DNA of 64,000 nt from Mycobacterium sp. 155 (GCF_000373905.1 NZ_KB892706.1:83521-147520); one strand, 5' to 3'; positions 51,533 to 59,862 are shown, counted from the first letter of the stretch. The notes: generated by a model not told the origin, from the letters alone. Made by a program: numbers and translations.

Positions 51533-51748
51533 CTACTCGTGGTCGCCAGCGTCTTCCAACGCTTCGGGTTTGACCACGCTAAGGAGGATGGCCGAGTCTT
51601 CGAGGGCTTCGAGTCGGTGCCGTGGCGGGGGCAATTCGAGCAAGTCGCCGGTGATCCCGTCCCAGTGGTTATTGTCGGTGCTCAGCCGCACTCGGCCCCG
51701 GATCACGTAGATGGTCGCTTCGCCCGCGTCGATAGGCCGGCCAGTCGC
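51533..51748 (-). pseudogene. Cupin fragment
   Basis: A 72-codon stretch without a start (IDAGEATIYVIRGRVRLST, then GDLLELPPPRHRLEALEDSA) has the strand pattern of a small cupin. An in-frame stop lies just upstream, and an ATG three bases beyond is in another frame, so either the 5' end is lost or a frameshift has occurred. The canonical cupin His ligands are not clear. Confidence 0.45.
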
Positions 51749-51768
51749 TCATTCGCAGCGGCGACGTC

Positions 51769-52257
51769 CTAGCGTTGTCCGGCTGGCGGGGACATCGGGG
51801 CTGTTGAGCTCGGAGTCGGGCCTCCCATGCCGCCTGGTCCCATGCCCCCGGGCATCATCCCGGGTCCCATGCCCCCGGGCATCATCCCGGGTCCCATGCC
51901 GCCTGGTCCCATGCCCCCGGGCATCATCCCGGGTCCCATGCCCCCGGGCATCATCCCGGGTCCCATGCCGCCGGGTCCCATGCCCCCGGGCATCATCCCG
52001 GGTCCCATACCTCCGGGTTGCATCTGCATCATGGGACAGCCGCCGCCCATCTGGGCGCCTCGGTGCCACCCGTAGCCGTCTGTCGTTCTGCCTGCGAAGA
52101 ATCCGGAGAAGAAGACCACCGCGACGATGAACAGGGCACCGGCGACGATGCCCACCCAGGCTAGAACCTGGTACAGCCGTGTGTTCCGGTGAGCGACCTC
52201 AGGCGCCGCGGCCGGCGCGAAGCTCATGTCAGTCGTGCCCTCTGCTGAATCGGTCAT
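51769..52257 (-). CDS. Membrane-anchored protein with GPGMMPGGM repeats
   Basis: 162 residues from ATG 52257 (GGGAGG, 10 bases upstream). One membrane helix (about 31-55), then GYGWHRGAQMGGGCPMMQMQ and about 90 residues of PGGMGPGMM units. Like the proteins at 45083 and 45575 it offers many Met thioethers, plus Cys and His, outside the membrane. Cu(I)/Ag(I) binding is the likely role. The repeat is visible at DNA level (51827-52020), so the copy number may vary between strains. Confidence 0.7.
   Translation of the reverse strand: MTDSAEGTTDMSFAPAAAPEVAHRNTRLYQVLAWVGIVAGALFIVAVVFFSGFFAGRTTDGYGWHRGAQMGGGCPMMQMQPGGMGPGMMPGGMGPGGMGPGMMPGGMGPGMMPGGMGPGGMGPGMMPGGMGPGMMPGGMGPGGMGGPTPSSTAPMSPPAGQR
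51827..52020. repeat. Tandem DNA repeat encoding GPGMM units
   Basis: Units built from GGTCCCATGCCCCCGGGC and ATCATCCCG alternate with CCGCCTGGT-type spacers over about 190 bp. Near identity of the copies points to recent slippage or unequal exchange. Confidence 0.7.
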
Positions 52258-52413
52258 TGCGGTGATTCCTCCCTTTGAACTTAGGTCAAGTCTTCCGACC
52301 CAGTGGGTTGGGTCAGTTGGAGTGGCCCAACTGTTGCCTTCGCCCACACCGCCCCGTTTGGCGGACTCCCTTCCACTGTGCGTCGTTCTACCGAGGGGTT
52401 CGGTGTTGGTTGT

Positions 52414-52662
52414 GTGAAGATTCGCTCAAGAACCGAAGCCAACCCGAACGTCTGGATCGGTAACGATCAGCAGTTTCTGGAAGCGGCCCTTCGCGTTGAA
52501 GACGCCAATGCTCAGCGGCATGTAGGGGCGTTGATGGAAGAGGTCGCTCACTCGCCCGGAATTCCACAAGCGCACGTGACGAGCACGGAAGGTCGTTGGA
52601 TCGACTTCGCGGTCGGCATGGGCCTTATCCAACGCGTGGTGGTTCAGACCGCCGGCGACTGA
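52414..52662 (+). CDS. Hypothetical 82-residue protein
   Basis: A frame from GTG 52414 giving KIRSRTEANPNVWIGNDQQF, then VGALMEEVAHSPGIPQAHVT and IDFAVGMGLIQRVVV. The composition is that of a small soluble alpha/beta protein, not a shadow. The ribosome site is weak. No family recognised. It sits alone between the Met-rich gene and the right 622 bp repeat. Confidence 0.4.
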   Translation: MKIRSRTEANPNVWIGNDQQFLEAALRVEDANAQRHVGALMEEVAHSPGIPQAHVTSTEGRWIDFAVGMGLIQRVVVQTAGD

Positions 52663-52903
52663 ACCGCCTGTAAGTCTTTACGCGGCTGGCCCGGTGCTGG
52701 CTGACAGGATCGGTGTCGCCGTCCTGATTGGGTGTGACTCCTGAATCGTCTGGCCCCGTGAGGGTGCCCTTCCCGGGATCTGTCCACCGATCGGGGGCGG
52801 CGACGCCGGCCCGGTCTTGCTTCGGTGGCTTGATTAGAAGCCTGCCCGACTCGTTGCCGCGAGTCGTGGCCCGTTACAGGCCTGCCTCGAAATTCGACGG
52901 CGG

Positions 52904-53525
52904 CGTTGATTGAGCTGATGCAATACGACGAGGATTACCTGACATAATACCTACTAATCAGTAGCTACGCTAAATAACTGTCTGCGACGTCCGTAGGGCC
53001 CGGGAAGACGTCGTGCAGTGAATGTCGGAGCCGGGGAGGGGCGGTAGCAGAACACCGAGGCCTGTGGGTTTACAGCGACAGGCCAGCCGAGCCGCCGGTC
53101 CGCTCGACGCCAGACCCGCACAGCAGTCAAACTTGTTCTGGAATTCGTGGGATCCGGACGACTCGGGACAATCGACGCTGTCCGCAGCAGCTAGGTGAGT
53201 CCAGCGGCCTGGCCCCCAATACGTCACGGTGACGAAATGTCCTGGACCAGGCCTTGCACTCCAAACATCCTGTGTCCCTGACGGTGTACCCGGTGACGGC
53301 GCCGAGATCATCGAGACTCGTTCATTACTGCGAGTTGGCCTGCGCCCGGATGCTGTTTGGATGCGCGCGGACGCCGGTGCATGTCGCCGCTGCACTCCCT
53401 GGCCACCACGAGTTCTGCGCCCACACCGCCCGGCTGGTGCTCCCGTGACGACGCCGACAACAACGGTGCAATACAAGGACGTCCAACACGCGCCGCGTTT
53501 CATGCATAACGGTCAATATGCATGA
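52904..53525. repeat. 622 bp direct repeat, right copy (ends in site C)
   Basis: Second copy of 43870-44491. Differences seen by eye are scattered single bases (for example about 53214 and 53315) and small changes in the last 60 bases. The right end is the palindromic site C next to the recombinase gene. The two copies bracket the 9 kb metal module. Confidence 0.85.
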
Positions 53526-53527
53526 AA
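53498..53527. repeat. Perfect 11-8-11 recombination-site palindrome, copy C
   Basis: Arms TTTCATGCATA (53498-53508) and TATGCATGAAA (53517-53527) are exact complements around the spacer ACGGTCAA. Eleven-base arms with a 6-8 base spacer are the core-site layout of tyrosine recombinases. The recombinase gene starts 11 bases further on, so the site may also be its operator. Confidence 0.75.
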
Positions 53528-53537
53528 TACTGACGGG

Positions 53538-54569
53538 GTGTCACCCCCAGCCCTCGGCGCCGACCGCCCTCGCCCGGAGTGGTTCGCGACATTTCTGGCG
53601 GACCGGGGAAGCCGCAAGCCGTCGGCGCACACGCTGGCGGCCTACTGTCGCGACTTCGACGGCATCGCCGAGGTCGTCGTCGGCGGCGCGGATGTGGCAT
53701 CCATGCGATTGGCCGACATCACCCTGGACTCGCTGCGGACGGCGTTTGCCGTCTTCGCGGAAAGCCATGCGCCGGCCTCCATCCGCCGCTGCTGGTCGAC
53801 GTGGAACACGTTGTGCACATTCCTCTACACCGCCGAGCTGATCGCGGCCAATCCGATGCCCATGATCGGACGGCCCAGAACGGGCAGGACACTGGCAAAA
53901 TCGCTGCCGCCCAACGCGATCGAAGCCCTCATCGGTGTCCTGGCAGCCGAGGAGCCGTCCACACGGCGCAGCGACTGGATCGAACGCGACCGTGCCATCA
54001 TCCTGACCGCGCTGCTGGCCGGCCTGCGCCGCGAGGAATTGGTGGGCGCCAACATCGGCGACATCCGCCCCACCGACACCGGCGCGGTCATCCAGGTGCG
54101 CGGCAAGGGCAACAAGGACCGCCGCGTGCCGATCGAGGCTCCCCTGATCGAGGCGCTGCAGCAGTACCTGGCTAGCCGCGCCATGCGATTCCCCCGGCCC
54201 GCGGGCCGGCGAAGCGCCCCGGGCGGGCAGTTCGCGACCTGGCCGGCCACTGCGCCGCTGTTCGTCGGAGCTGACGGCGAACGTATCACCCGCGGCACGC
54301 TGCAGTACCGTGTGCTGCGGGCGTTTCAGCGAGCCGGTATCGACGCCGAGCGGGCCCGCGGGGCCCTGGTGCACGGCTTGCGCCACACCTTCGCCACCGA
54401 ACTGGCCAACGCCGAGGTCAGCGTCTACATGCTCATGCGCCTGCTCGGGCATGAATCGATGGCCACCTCCCAGCGCTACATCACCGCCGCGGGCATCGAG
54501 ACACGTGAGGCTGCCGCCCGAAACCCGCTCTACAAGATCCTCCAACCCTCTGGTGATGGCGAATATTGA
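53538..54569 (+). CDS. Tyrosine recombinase (XerC/phage-integrase type)
   Basis: 343 residues, start GTG 53538. An N-terminal SAM-like core-binding domain (about 12-110) precedes the catalytic domain. The catalytic set is complete: Arg164 (AGLRREE), Lys190 (RGKGNKDRR), His279-x-x-Arg282 (HGLRH), His305 (LLGHE) and Tyr314 (SQRYI). These enzymes join DNA at short paired sites through a covalent Tyr link. The perfect palindrome C lies just upstream, and copies A and B at 28.9 and 44.5 kb are probable substrates. Size and motifs fit XerC/D-like recombinases rather than large phage integrases. Confidence 0.9.
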   Translation: MSPPALGADRPRPEWFATFLADRGSRKPSAHTLAAYCRDFDGIAEVVVGGADVASMRLADITLDSLRTAFAVFAESHAPASIRRCWSTWNTLCTFLYTAELIAANPMPMIGRPRTGRTLAKSLPPNAIEALIGVLAAEEPSTRRSDWIERDRAIILTALLAGLRREELVGANIGDIRPTDTGAVIQVRGKGNKDRRVPIEAPLIEALQQYLASRAMRFPRPAGRRSAPGGQFATWPATAPLFVGADGERITRGTLQYRVLRAFQRAGIDAERARGALVHGLRHTFATELANAEVSVYMLMRLLGHESMATSQRYITAAGIETREAAARNPLYKILQPSGDGEY

Positions 54570-54735
54570 ACTCTGGCAAAAATGCAAGAATCATGAATCC
54601 TGAAAATGGTTTCACCGCGACTCATTCCGAATGAAAAGTAGATCATGTCACGTAACGCCGTCAATCCAGTTTTGCTCCAAACGGATTCGCGCTCAGATTG
54701 TCCGCCGATAAGTCGTGGGTTGGCGCGCAGTCCAA

Positions 54736-55590
54736 TCATTGGCGGTAGTAACGTTCGTCGACCACCTCGAGCGCGCCAAGTGGGCTCCCGTGCAGGATGG
54801 TGACATGGACGTGTGGAACTTCGCCTGATTGAGCCGTGTCTATGAATTGCAGTGCGTGGGAGGTACATACGGAACTGGCAGCTTGTGTGTAGCAGACGTC
54901 GATGGCCTCGGCCGGAATGAACCGACCCCCCAGTTGATCGGCGCCGTTGACCCAGAGTTGTCGACCCTGCCACCACCGAGTCAAGGCTTGTTGGTGGGCG
55001 ACGGCCCGTCCGACGTCGACTCCATACACCTCGATGTCGGTGTACTCGGCGTCCGCGAGTTCACGAAAAATTCTGGGCCCCTGCCCATCCCAGGTGAGCG
55101 TGCCCTCGACGACGATGTTTTCTTTGCGGATGATGCATAGTCGTCGAATCTGGTCGGCTAGTTTCACCGATTCGAGGTGAACGAGCCCGGCGAGTTCGCG
55201 GGGTGCCAGCGCGTGCCCGTCCGCGAGAATCTCGACCAGCAAGTGGTCGTAGATGCCGTCGTGGAGTGCCTGTTCAATGAGGTGGTCCTTGACGATGTCG
55301 GCGTCGACCACCCGGTAGTCGCCCAGATCAGCAACCAAGGCGCGCAGCATCGAGCTCTTTCCTGATCCGGGTGCGCCAGCTGTGACGATCGCTGAGCGGC
55401 CGTCGCGGCGGGGATTCTCGCGGGCGAGATACCTGTCGATGATGTGTTTGTGCAACCGCGCGCGGCCGACATCGGTGGCATACCGGTATTCCGTGCATTC
55501 AGCAGCCTCGCGGTGCAGTGGTCCACCTGCTACCGATCGGATGGTGAGCTGTTCGGCTACTTCAGCGCGCAGGTCAGCGTCGGGCGCCAC
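54736..55590 (-). CDS. Zeta-type toxin kinase
   Basis: 284 residues. P-loop GAPGSGKSS (72-80) after a helical start, then VVDADIVKDHLIEQAL, RKENIVVEGTLTW and a basic helix with RWWQGRQLWVNG. These fit zeta toxins, which phosphorylate cell-wall sugar precursors and stop growth if the antitoxin is lost. The GTG at 55590 lies inside the end of the antitoxin gene, giving tight coupling. The usual plasmid role is stabilisation by post-segregational killing. Intact. Confidence 0.82.
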   Translation of the reverse strand: MAPDADLRAEVAEQLTIRSVAGGPLHREAAECTEYRYATDVGRARLHKHIIDRYLARENPRRDGRSAIVTAGAPGSGKSSMLRALVADLGDYRVVDADIVKDHLIEQALHDGIYDHLLVEILADGHALAPRELAGLVHLESVKLADQIRRLCIIRKENIVVEGTLTWDGQGPRIFRELADAEYTDIEVYGVDVGRAVAHQQALTRWWQGRQLWVNGADQLGGRFIPAEAIDVCYTQAASSVCTSHALQFIDTAQSGEVPHVHVTILHGSPLGALEVVDERYYRQ

Positions 55591-56041
55591 TGCCCATGCT
55601 CTTGAGGTGGCGGGCGGCCAGAGCCTGGAACTCCTCGTCGCTGAGCAGGCCTCGGTAGAAGGCCATCTCGATTTCGTCCCAGTCCCCGGTTATATAGGCG
55701 TCGGTGGCGACACCGTCGACGCGCACGACACCCCCGAAGGAGTACTTCCAGTTAAGGAGCCTGTCCATCATGTCAGCGGTGTCGATGAGTCCGGCGGCAC
55801 GGCGATCGATGATCTCGGCGGGCCTCTCGTCGAGCAGCGCGGGATCTTCGGTTAGCCGGCGCAGGATGCGCTGGACTGTAGCCTGCGAATGGATACCCAC
55901 GATGTCGCTGATCTGCCGCTGCGAAAGCCCCGCATGATTGGCGGCCTGGTAGATCGCGCGCTCAAGTTCACGTTCATCGATACGTTGGCGCGCAGCTCTG
56001 GCCGTCAGCCTCTTCTGGGCGTCGGCGACGTCGGTTGACAT
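55574..56041 (-). CDS. Antitoxin of the zeta-type toxin, with HTH
   Basis: 155 residues from ATG 56041 (GAAAGG 8 bases upstream). A helix-turn-helix stands out (AGLSQRQISDIVGIHSQATV, then QRILRRL), so it should bind DNA and repress the operon. The C-terminal part (YSFGGVVRVDGVATDAYITG, then DWDEIEMAFYRGLLSDEEF) probably holds the toxin-neutralising helices. It is longer than the classic three-helix epsilon antitoxin, more like the HTH-bearing actinobacterial partners. Function is inferred from the overlap with the toxin gene. Confidence 0.75.
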   Translation of the reverse strand: MSTDVADAQKRLTARAARQRIDERELERAIYQAANHAGLSQRQISDIVGIHSQATVQRILRRLTEDPALLDERPAEIIDRRAAGLIDTADMMDRLLNWKYSFGGVVRVDGVATDAYITGDWDEIEMAFYRGLLSDEEFQALAARHLKSMGSGARR

Positions 56042-56057
56042 GACCCGTACCTTTCGC

Positions 56058-56072
56058 GATTCATTTTGAATC
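56058..56072. promoter_or_regulatory. Operator-like palindrome before the antitoxin gene
   Basis: GATTCA, TTT, TGAATC: a perfect 6 bp inverted repeat 17 bases upstream of the antitoxin start. It is a natural site for autorepression by the HTH antitoxin. Confidence 0.5.
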
Positions 56073-56203
56073 AATGTCCACTGTAGAGGTAGGACACGCT
56101 CGGCGCCACCATGACCGTCCGGGGTCCGGCCGGCGACTAATGCACATATACAACCGCGCACACCTCTGCCATGGCTTTACCGGCTCCAACATAACTGCGT
56201 GAC

Positions 56204-56367
56204 AGATGCGCCGTCTCGGCGTCTGCGATCGGCCGGTGCGGAAGCTGGTCGAGCAGTCCGAGTCCGCGCAACTCGTCTTCGGCAGCCACGGCCGCGGCGG
56301 GTTCACCGGGATGCTGCTGGGTTTGGTCAGCACCGCGGTGGTCCAGACCCCGGCCGGTGCGTCTTAG
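56204..56367 (+). pseudogene. Universal stress protein, C-terminal fragment
   Basis: A startless frame reads SAQLVFGSHGRGGFTGMLLG then VSTAVVQTPAG and stops at 56367. The SHGRGGFTGMLLGSVS-like ATP-binding end is diagnostic of UspA-type proteins. The upstream two thirds are missing. It overlaps the end of the ZIP gene by a few bases. Confidence 0.65.
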
Positions 56368-57179
56368 GCGCCGGCGGCGGTGATGATCGCATCAGTGGCG
56401 AACCCGGCGAGCATGCCGAGGAAGATCCCCCAGGTGGTGATGGTCTTGAGATTGGCCTTTCGAGCCACTGCGAGCAGCTCGATGACGACATAGAGGATCG
56501 AACCAGCGGCCAGGCCCAGGAAAGCGATCGAGACGGTGTCGTTGACGAAACGTTGTCCCACGAGTGTGCCCAGGAAGGTGGGGCCTCCGCCGATCAGCCC
56601 GAGGAGTGCAAGGAAACCCCACGACGGGCGCGCACCAGTCAGCGGCGCGACGATACCGAAACCTTCGGTGGCATTGTGCAGCCCGAAACCGATGACCAAC
56701 ATGACGGCCAACGACAGCTCACCGCGGGCTGCTGAATTGCCGATGGCCAGGCCTTCGGCGAAGTTATGCAGCCCTATCCCCACGGCGATCATCAGCGCAA
56801 GCCGACTTGCACTGTCAGACAGCGGCCGTCCGGCGAGTTCGCTGAGCGCTGCTGCGCCAGGTCCCGGCGGGGCCGCGTTTGTGTGGACGCGGCGCCGGTC
56901 CACCCAAACCAATCCCAGCAGTCCAACACCAAACGCGGCTGCCAGGACCACACCGTTACCGAGCGCAGCACCGATGCGGTGGGCGCCCAGAGCGGTATCG
57001 ATCGGCTCCCAGGCATGGGTGAGCACGTCCCACAACAGGAACACCAGAACGCCGATCGCGACCCCATTGAGCGCCGTCTTGAGCTGGGGCAACGGCGTGC
57101 GCAAGCGGCCAATCGGTAACCCGAGAAAGATGGTGAATCCAGCGATCGCACCGAGGACGGCGATCTGGGCTGCGGACAT
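56364..57179 (-). CDS. ZIP-family metal transporter
   Basis: 271 residues, about eight membrane segments with a cytosolic loop (about 95-125). The two signature metal-binding helices carry HNFAEG (138-143) and HNATEG (168-173). ZIP proteins move divalent metals (Zn, Fe, Mn) toward the cytoplasm. An IdeR/DtxR-like box 47 bases upstream suggests iron or manganese control. A truncated relative lies at 51128-51268. Intact, single gene. Confidence 0.85.
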   Translation of the reverse strand: MSAAQIAVLGAIAGFTIFLGLPIGRLRTPLPQLKTALNGVAIGVLVFLLWDVLTHAWEPIDTALGAHRIGAALGNGVVLAAAFGVGLLGLVWVDRRRVHTNAAPPGPGAAALSELAGRPLSDSASRLALMIAVGIGLHNFAEGLAIGNSAARGELSLAVMLVIGFGLHNATEGFGIVAPLTGARPSWGFLALLGLIGGGPTFLGTLVGQRFVNDTVSIAFLGLAAGSILYVVIELLAVARKANLKTITTWGIFLGMLAGFATDAIITAAGA

Positions 57180-57225
57180 GACTCGTGCTCCGATCCAAAG
57201 GGAGACTAACGACCGGAAGCCTAAT

Positions 57226-57244
57226 TGAGGTAAGCCTCATCTAA
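57226..57244 (-). promoter_or_regulatory. IdeR/DtxR-like iron box upstream of the ZIP gene
   Basis: TGAGGTAAGCCTCATCTAA agrees with the IdeR/DtxR consensus at 14-15 of 19 positions, including the central palindrome half-sites. It is placed where it would block the leftward ZIP promoter when metal is plentiful. The match is by eye against the remembered consensus. Confidence 0.5.
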
Positions 57245-57862
57245 CAAATACTCAGCTGCCTTGCAAGCCGACGGAACAACGATTCGGCCGTAGTCGCCAC
57301 AAGCAGCGCCGCAACTTCGAGGCGCTGTGGAGCGCGGCGGTCTGCGAAGACGTCCTGTTCGTGGCCTGACGGCGCGCTGGCACGGTCCGGCACCTAGCGG
57401 GCAGACCGCAGTGCAGGCGATGCAAGTGCTGACCACTGGCCCCACACCAGTCCGGGCACTCGGGTGCCACCTCGGACGCGGGGCGTGGCGCGACGGGCAA
57501 CCCGGGTGGCCATCGCTTGTGCGCGGGAGCGCGCTGGCGACCGACCGTGACCGTGGGCGGCTGTCCAGCGGAAGCGCCTGCGGCGCTGCTGTAATCGGCC
57601 CCCACCGCCCTGACGGGCGGCGGCGGCCGTGGGCCGTTGGAGCGCCTGTCTGGCGAATCGATTTTCGCCCACTTCAACTCCCGACGCGACAAGGCCACAC
57701 CGCTGATCGCGTTTTCCCAATCCGCTCGCTGCGCTCGCTGGAAAACGCGGCGGCGGGCCTTGCGCTCTGGTCGCTCGTAGGCACATCGATTCCTGCCAGA
57801 CAGGCACTCAGAACGGTTGGCCCTCTCGCAGGGTCAACCTCTCACCAGAAAGGTCACGTCCC
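57245..57862. other. Leader region of the ParB-domain gene; one structured element, no gene
   Basis: About 620 bp. A short startless plus-strand stretch (NFEALWSAAVCEDVLFVA, stop near 57369) may be the tail of a lost gene. The right half holds GCGGAAGCGCCTGCGGCGCTG at about 57568 and the nested hairpin at 57690-57762. The ribosome site AGAAAGG lies about 10 bases before the ATG. Confidence 0.45.
57690..57762 (+). ncRNA. Conserved nested hairpin element, copy 1
   Basis: Outer stem CAAGGCC/GGCCTTG (57690-57696 with 57756-57762), inner stem GCGTTTTCC/GGAAAACGC (57709-57717 with 57740-57748), loop with CGCTCGCTGCGCTCGCTGG. Copies 2 and 3 keep the stems while their bases differ in a compensating way. 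About 100 bases before the ParB-domain gene. May act as an RNA leader structure or a DNA site. Confidence 0.5.
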
Positions 57863-59581
57863 ATGACTGACACCATCTCTACCGAGGGCATCGACACCAC
57901 CGCAGCGCCGGTGGCCGGCGAACTCGCCCACATCGACCCCAACCAGTTGGACATTGGCGAGAACGTGCGCGAATACGCCAACCTCAGCAAGCCGTTCCTG
58001 GACAGCATCGCCGAGCACGGCGTGCTGGTGCCCCTGACCGGCATCCGCCGCCCCGACGGAATCGTGCAAATCCGCAATGGGCAGCGCAGGTGCGCCGCGG
58101 CCCGCAAGGTCGGGCTGCCCACCGTCCCGGTCTACGTGCTGCCCGCCGCGCACCTGGACAGCAGCGCGGAAACCATCGACCGGATCGTGCACCAGATCGT
58201 CACCAACGACCACAAGGCCGATCTGACCGACGCCCAGCGCGCCCGCGGGATCCAGCAGATGATCGACGCCGGCATGTCGGTGACCAAGGTCGCCCGCAAG
58301 CTGTCGATCACCAAGGACACCGTCACAGCCGCCGAGACAGCCGCCAAGTCCAGCACCGCCCTGGAAGCCCTGTCAGCCGGCCAGCTGTCGCTGACCGAGG
58401 CCGCAGCGATCACCGAGTTCGACACCGACGCCCAGGCCGTGGCCAGACTCCTCGACGCGGCCGGCGGCGCCAGCTTCGACCACGTCGTCGCCCAACTGCG
58501 CACCGAGCGGGTCAGCGCTGCCGCCCGCGCCGAGGCCGAGGCCGACTACACCGCACGCGGGTTCACCGTGCTGGCCGAGCGGCGGTGGGGATGGAACCTC
58601 GACTGCGTGCCCCTGGCGCACCTGCAGACCCCCGCCGAGCAGGACGCGGACGCCGAGATGATCACCGACCCGCAGTTCTGGGCGGTGTGGCTGGAGGAGT
58701 ACGCCGACTACATCGACACCGCCACCGGCGAGCCGGTCAACGAGGACGACGTCGATTGGGACACCGAGAACCTGCCCGACGAGCAGCCCGCCGAGGGACT
58801 GCGCCACGCCGACACCGTCACCGAGCGGCCCAGCTACCAGCCCGAGTGGTTCTGCCTGGACCCCGAGGCTGCGGGCGTGGCGCCCACCGACATGTTCCGG
58901 CGCAACGCCGAATGGTCAGCGGGACGCCAGCGGTCCCAGGACCACGGCGGCACCGACGCCGGATCGGCAAGCCAGGACCCCGACGCCGACACCGAGGCCG
59001 ACCGCGAGGCGGCACGGCTGCGCGCCGAGGCCGAGCGGTCCGAGGCCGACAAACGCGCGCGGCGCATGGTGCTGGCCCTCAACAAGCTGGGGGCGGCGGC
59101 CATCACCGTGCGCCGGGAGTTCGTGAGCACGCTGCTGGCCCGCAAGACCCTGCCCAAGGGGGCAGCGGTGTTCATCGCCGACTGCCTGGCCCGCGACACC
59201 TACCTGCTCACCCACCACACCGCCGACACCACCGCCGCCGAACTGCTCGGCGTCGAGGCAGGATCCGGGACACGCACCCTGATCGCCGAGCTGCCCACCG
59301 GCAGCGGCGACGGACGCGCCGCGGTGATCACCCTGGCCCTGGTGCTGGGCGCACTGGAGACACGCACCGGCAAGGACGCCTGGCGCAACGTGCGGATGAG
59401 CGGCGACGGCGCGCCCAGCCACTGGTCGCCGGCGCTCACCAGCCGGGAATACCTGCAGTTCCTGGCGGCCAACGGCTACACCCTCAGCGCCGTCGAGGAA
59501 ATCATCACCGGGGTACGCAGCGCCGACGAGGTCCACGACGAGTACGCCGCCGCCAAGACCGCACAGAGCGAGCAGGACTAG
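57863..59581 (+). CDS. Large ParB-domain protein
   Basis: 572 residues. An N-terminal ParB-type domain (about 22-115) includes NGQRRCAAA (72-80), the arginine-rich box used for CTP binding in ParB-like proteins. A KorB/ParB HTH follows (MSVTKVARKLSITKDTVTAA). About 270-380 is acidic and variable, and the last 170 residues are a helical domain (KRARRMVLALNKLGAAAITV). Large ParB-like proteins of this kind occur on actinobacterial conjugative plasmids apart from the parA operon; this one could be a regulator or DNA-organising protein rather than the main partition factor. Confidence 0.75.
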   Translation: MTDTISTEGIDTTAAPVAGELAHIDPNQLDIGENVREYANLSKPFLDSIAEHGVLVPLTGIRRPDGIVQIRNGQRRCAAARKVGLPTVPVYVLPAAHLDSSAETIDRIVHQIVTNDHKADLTDAQRARGIQQMIDAGMSVTKVARKLSITKDTVTAAETAAKSSTALEALSAGQLSLTEAAAITEFDTDAQAVARLLDAAGGASFDHVVAQLRTERVSAAARAEAEADYTARGFTVLAERRWGWNLDCVPLAHLQTPAEQDADAEMITDPQFWAVWLEEYADYIDTATGEPVNEDDVDWDTENLPDEQPAEGLRHADTVTERPSYQPEWFCLDPEAAGVAPTDMFRRNAEWSAGRQRSQDHGGTDAGSASQDPDADTEADREAARLRAEAERSEADKRARRMVLALNKLGAAAITVRREFVSTLLARKTLPKGAAVFIADCLARDTYLLTHHTADTTAAELLGVEAGSGTRTLIAELPTGSGDGRAAVITLALVLGALETRTGKDAWRNVRMSGDGAPSHWSPALTSREYLQFLAANGYTLSAVEEIITGVRSADEVHDEYAAAKTAQSEQD

Positions 59582-59590
59582 CACCGCCGG

Positions 59591-59618
59591 GTGGGGCAGG
59601 GCTTCGGCTCTGCCCCAC
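59591..59618 (+). terminator. Strong hairpin with TTCG loop after the ParB-domain gene
   Basis: A 12 bp stem (GTGGGGCAGGGC, loop TTCG, complement with one G-U) starts 10 bases after the stop. Very stable, but followed by CC rather than a T run. Likely an intrinsic terminator of the mycobacterial kind or a 3' end stabiliser. Confidence 0.7.
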
Positions 59619-59783
59619 CACCCTGGGGCAGCCCAATCGGACGGCCCGCCGCCGGCGGGCCGAGCATCCGTTCGCGGAAACGCCTGCGGCGCTGCCCACC
59701 TCAATGGGGGCTGTTCCTCGATCGGAACAAGCCCCGAAGTTTGCCTTTCCGGCCTTCGACGCTAACCAGCTGGGGCAGCCGCA

Positions 59784-59862
59784 CAAGGGACCGGCGGCCT
59801 GCGGCTCCCGGGTTTCCCCGGGCCGCTCGCTGCGCTCGCTGGAAAACCCGCGCCGGCCCTTG
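59784..59862 (+). ncRNA. Conserved nested hairpin element, copy 2
   Basis: Outer stem from CAAGGGACCGGCG (59784-59796) with CGCCGGCCCTTG (59851-59862), inner stem CGGGTTTCC with GGAAAACCCG (59809-59817, 59841-59850), and the same 25-base loop region as copy 1 (59823-59847 equals 57722-57746). It lies upstream of the DUF932 gene at the spacing seen for copy 1. Confidence 0.5.

Noticed and set aside
51827..52020. CRISPR-like direct repeats near 51.9 kb
   Set aside because: The units are in-frame codons of a Met/Gly-rich protein with no variable spacers.
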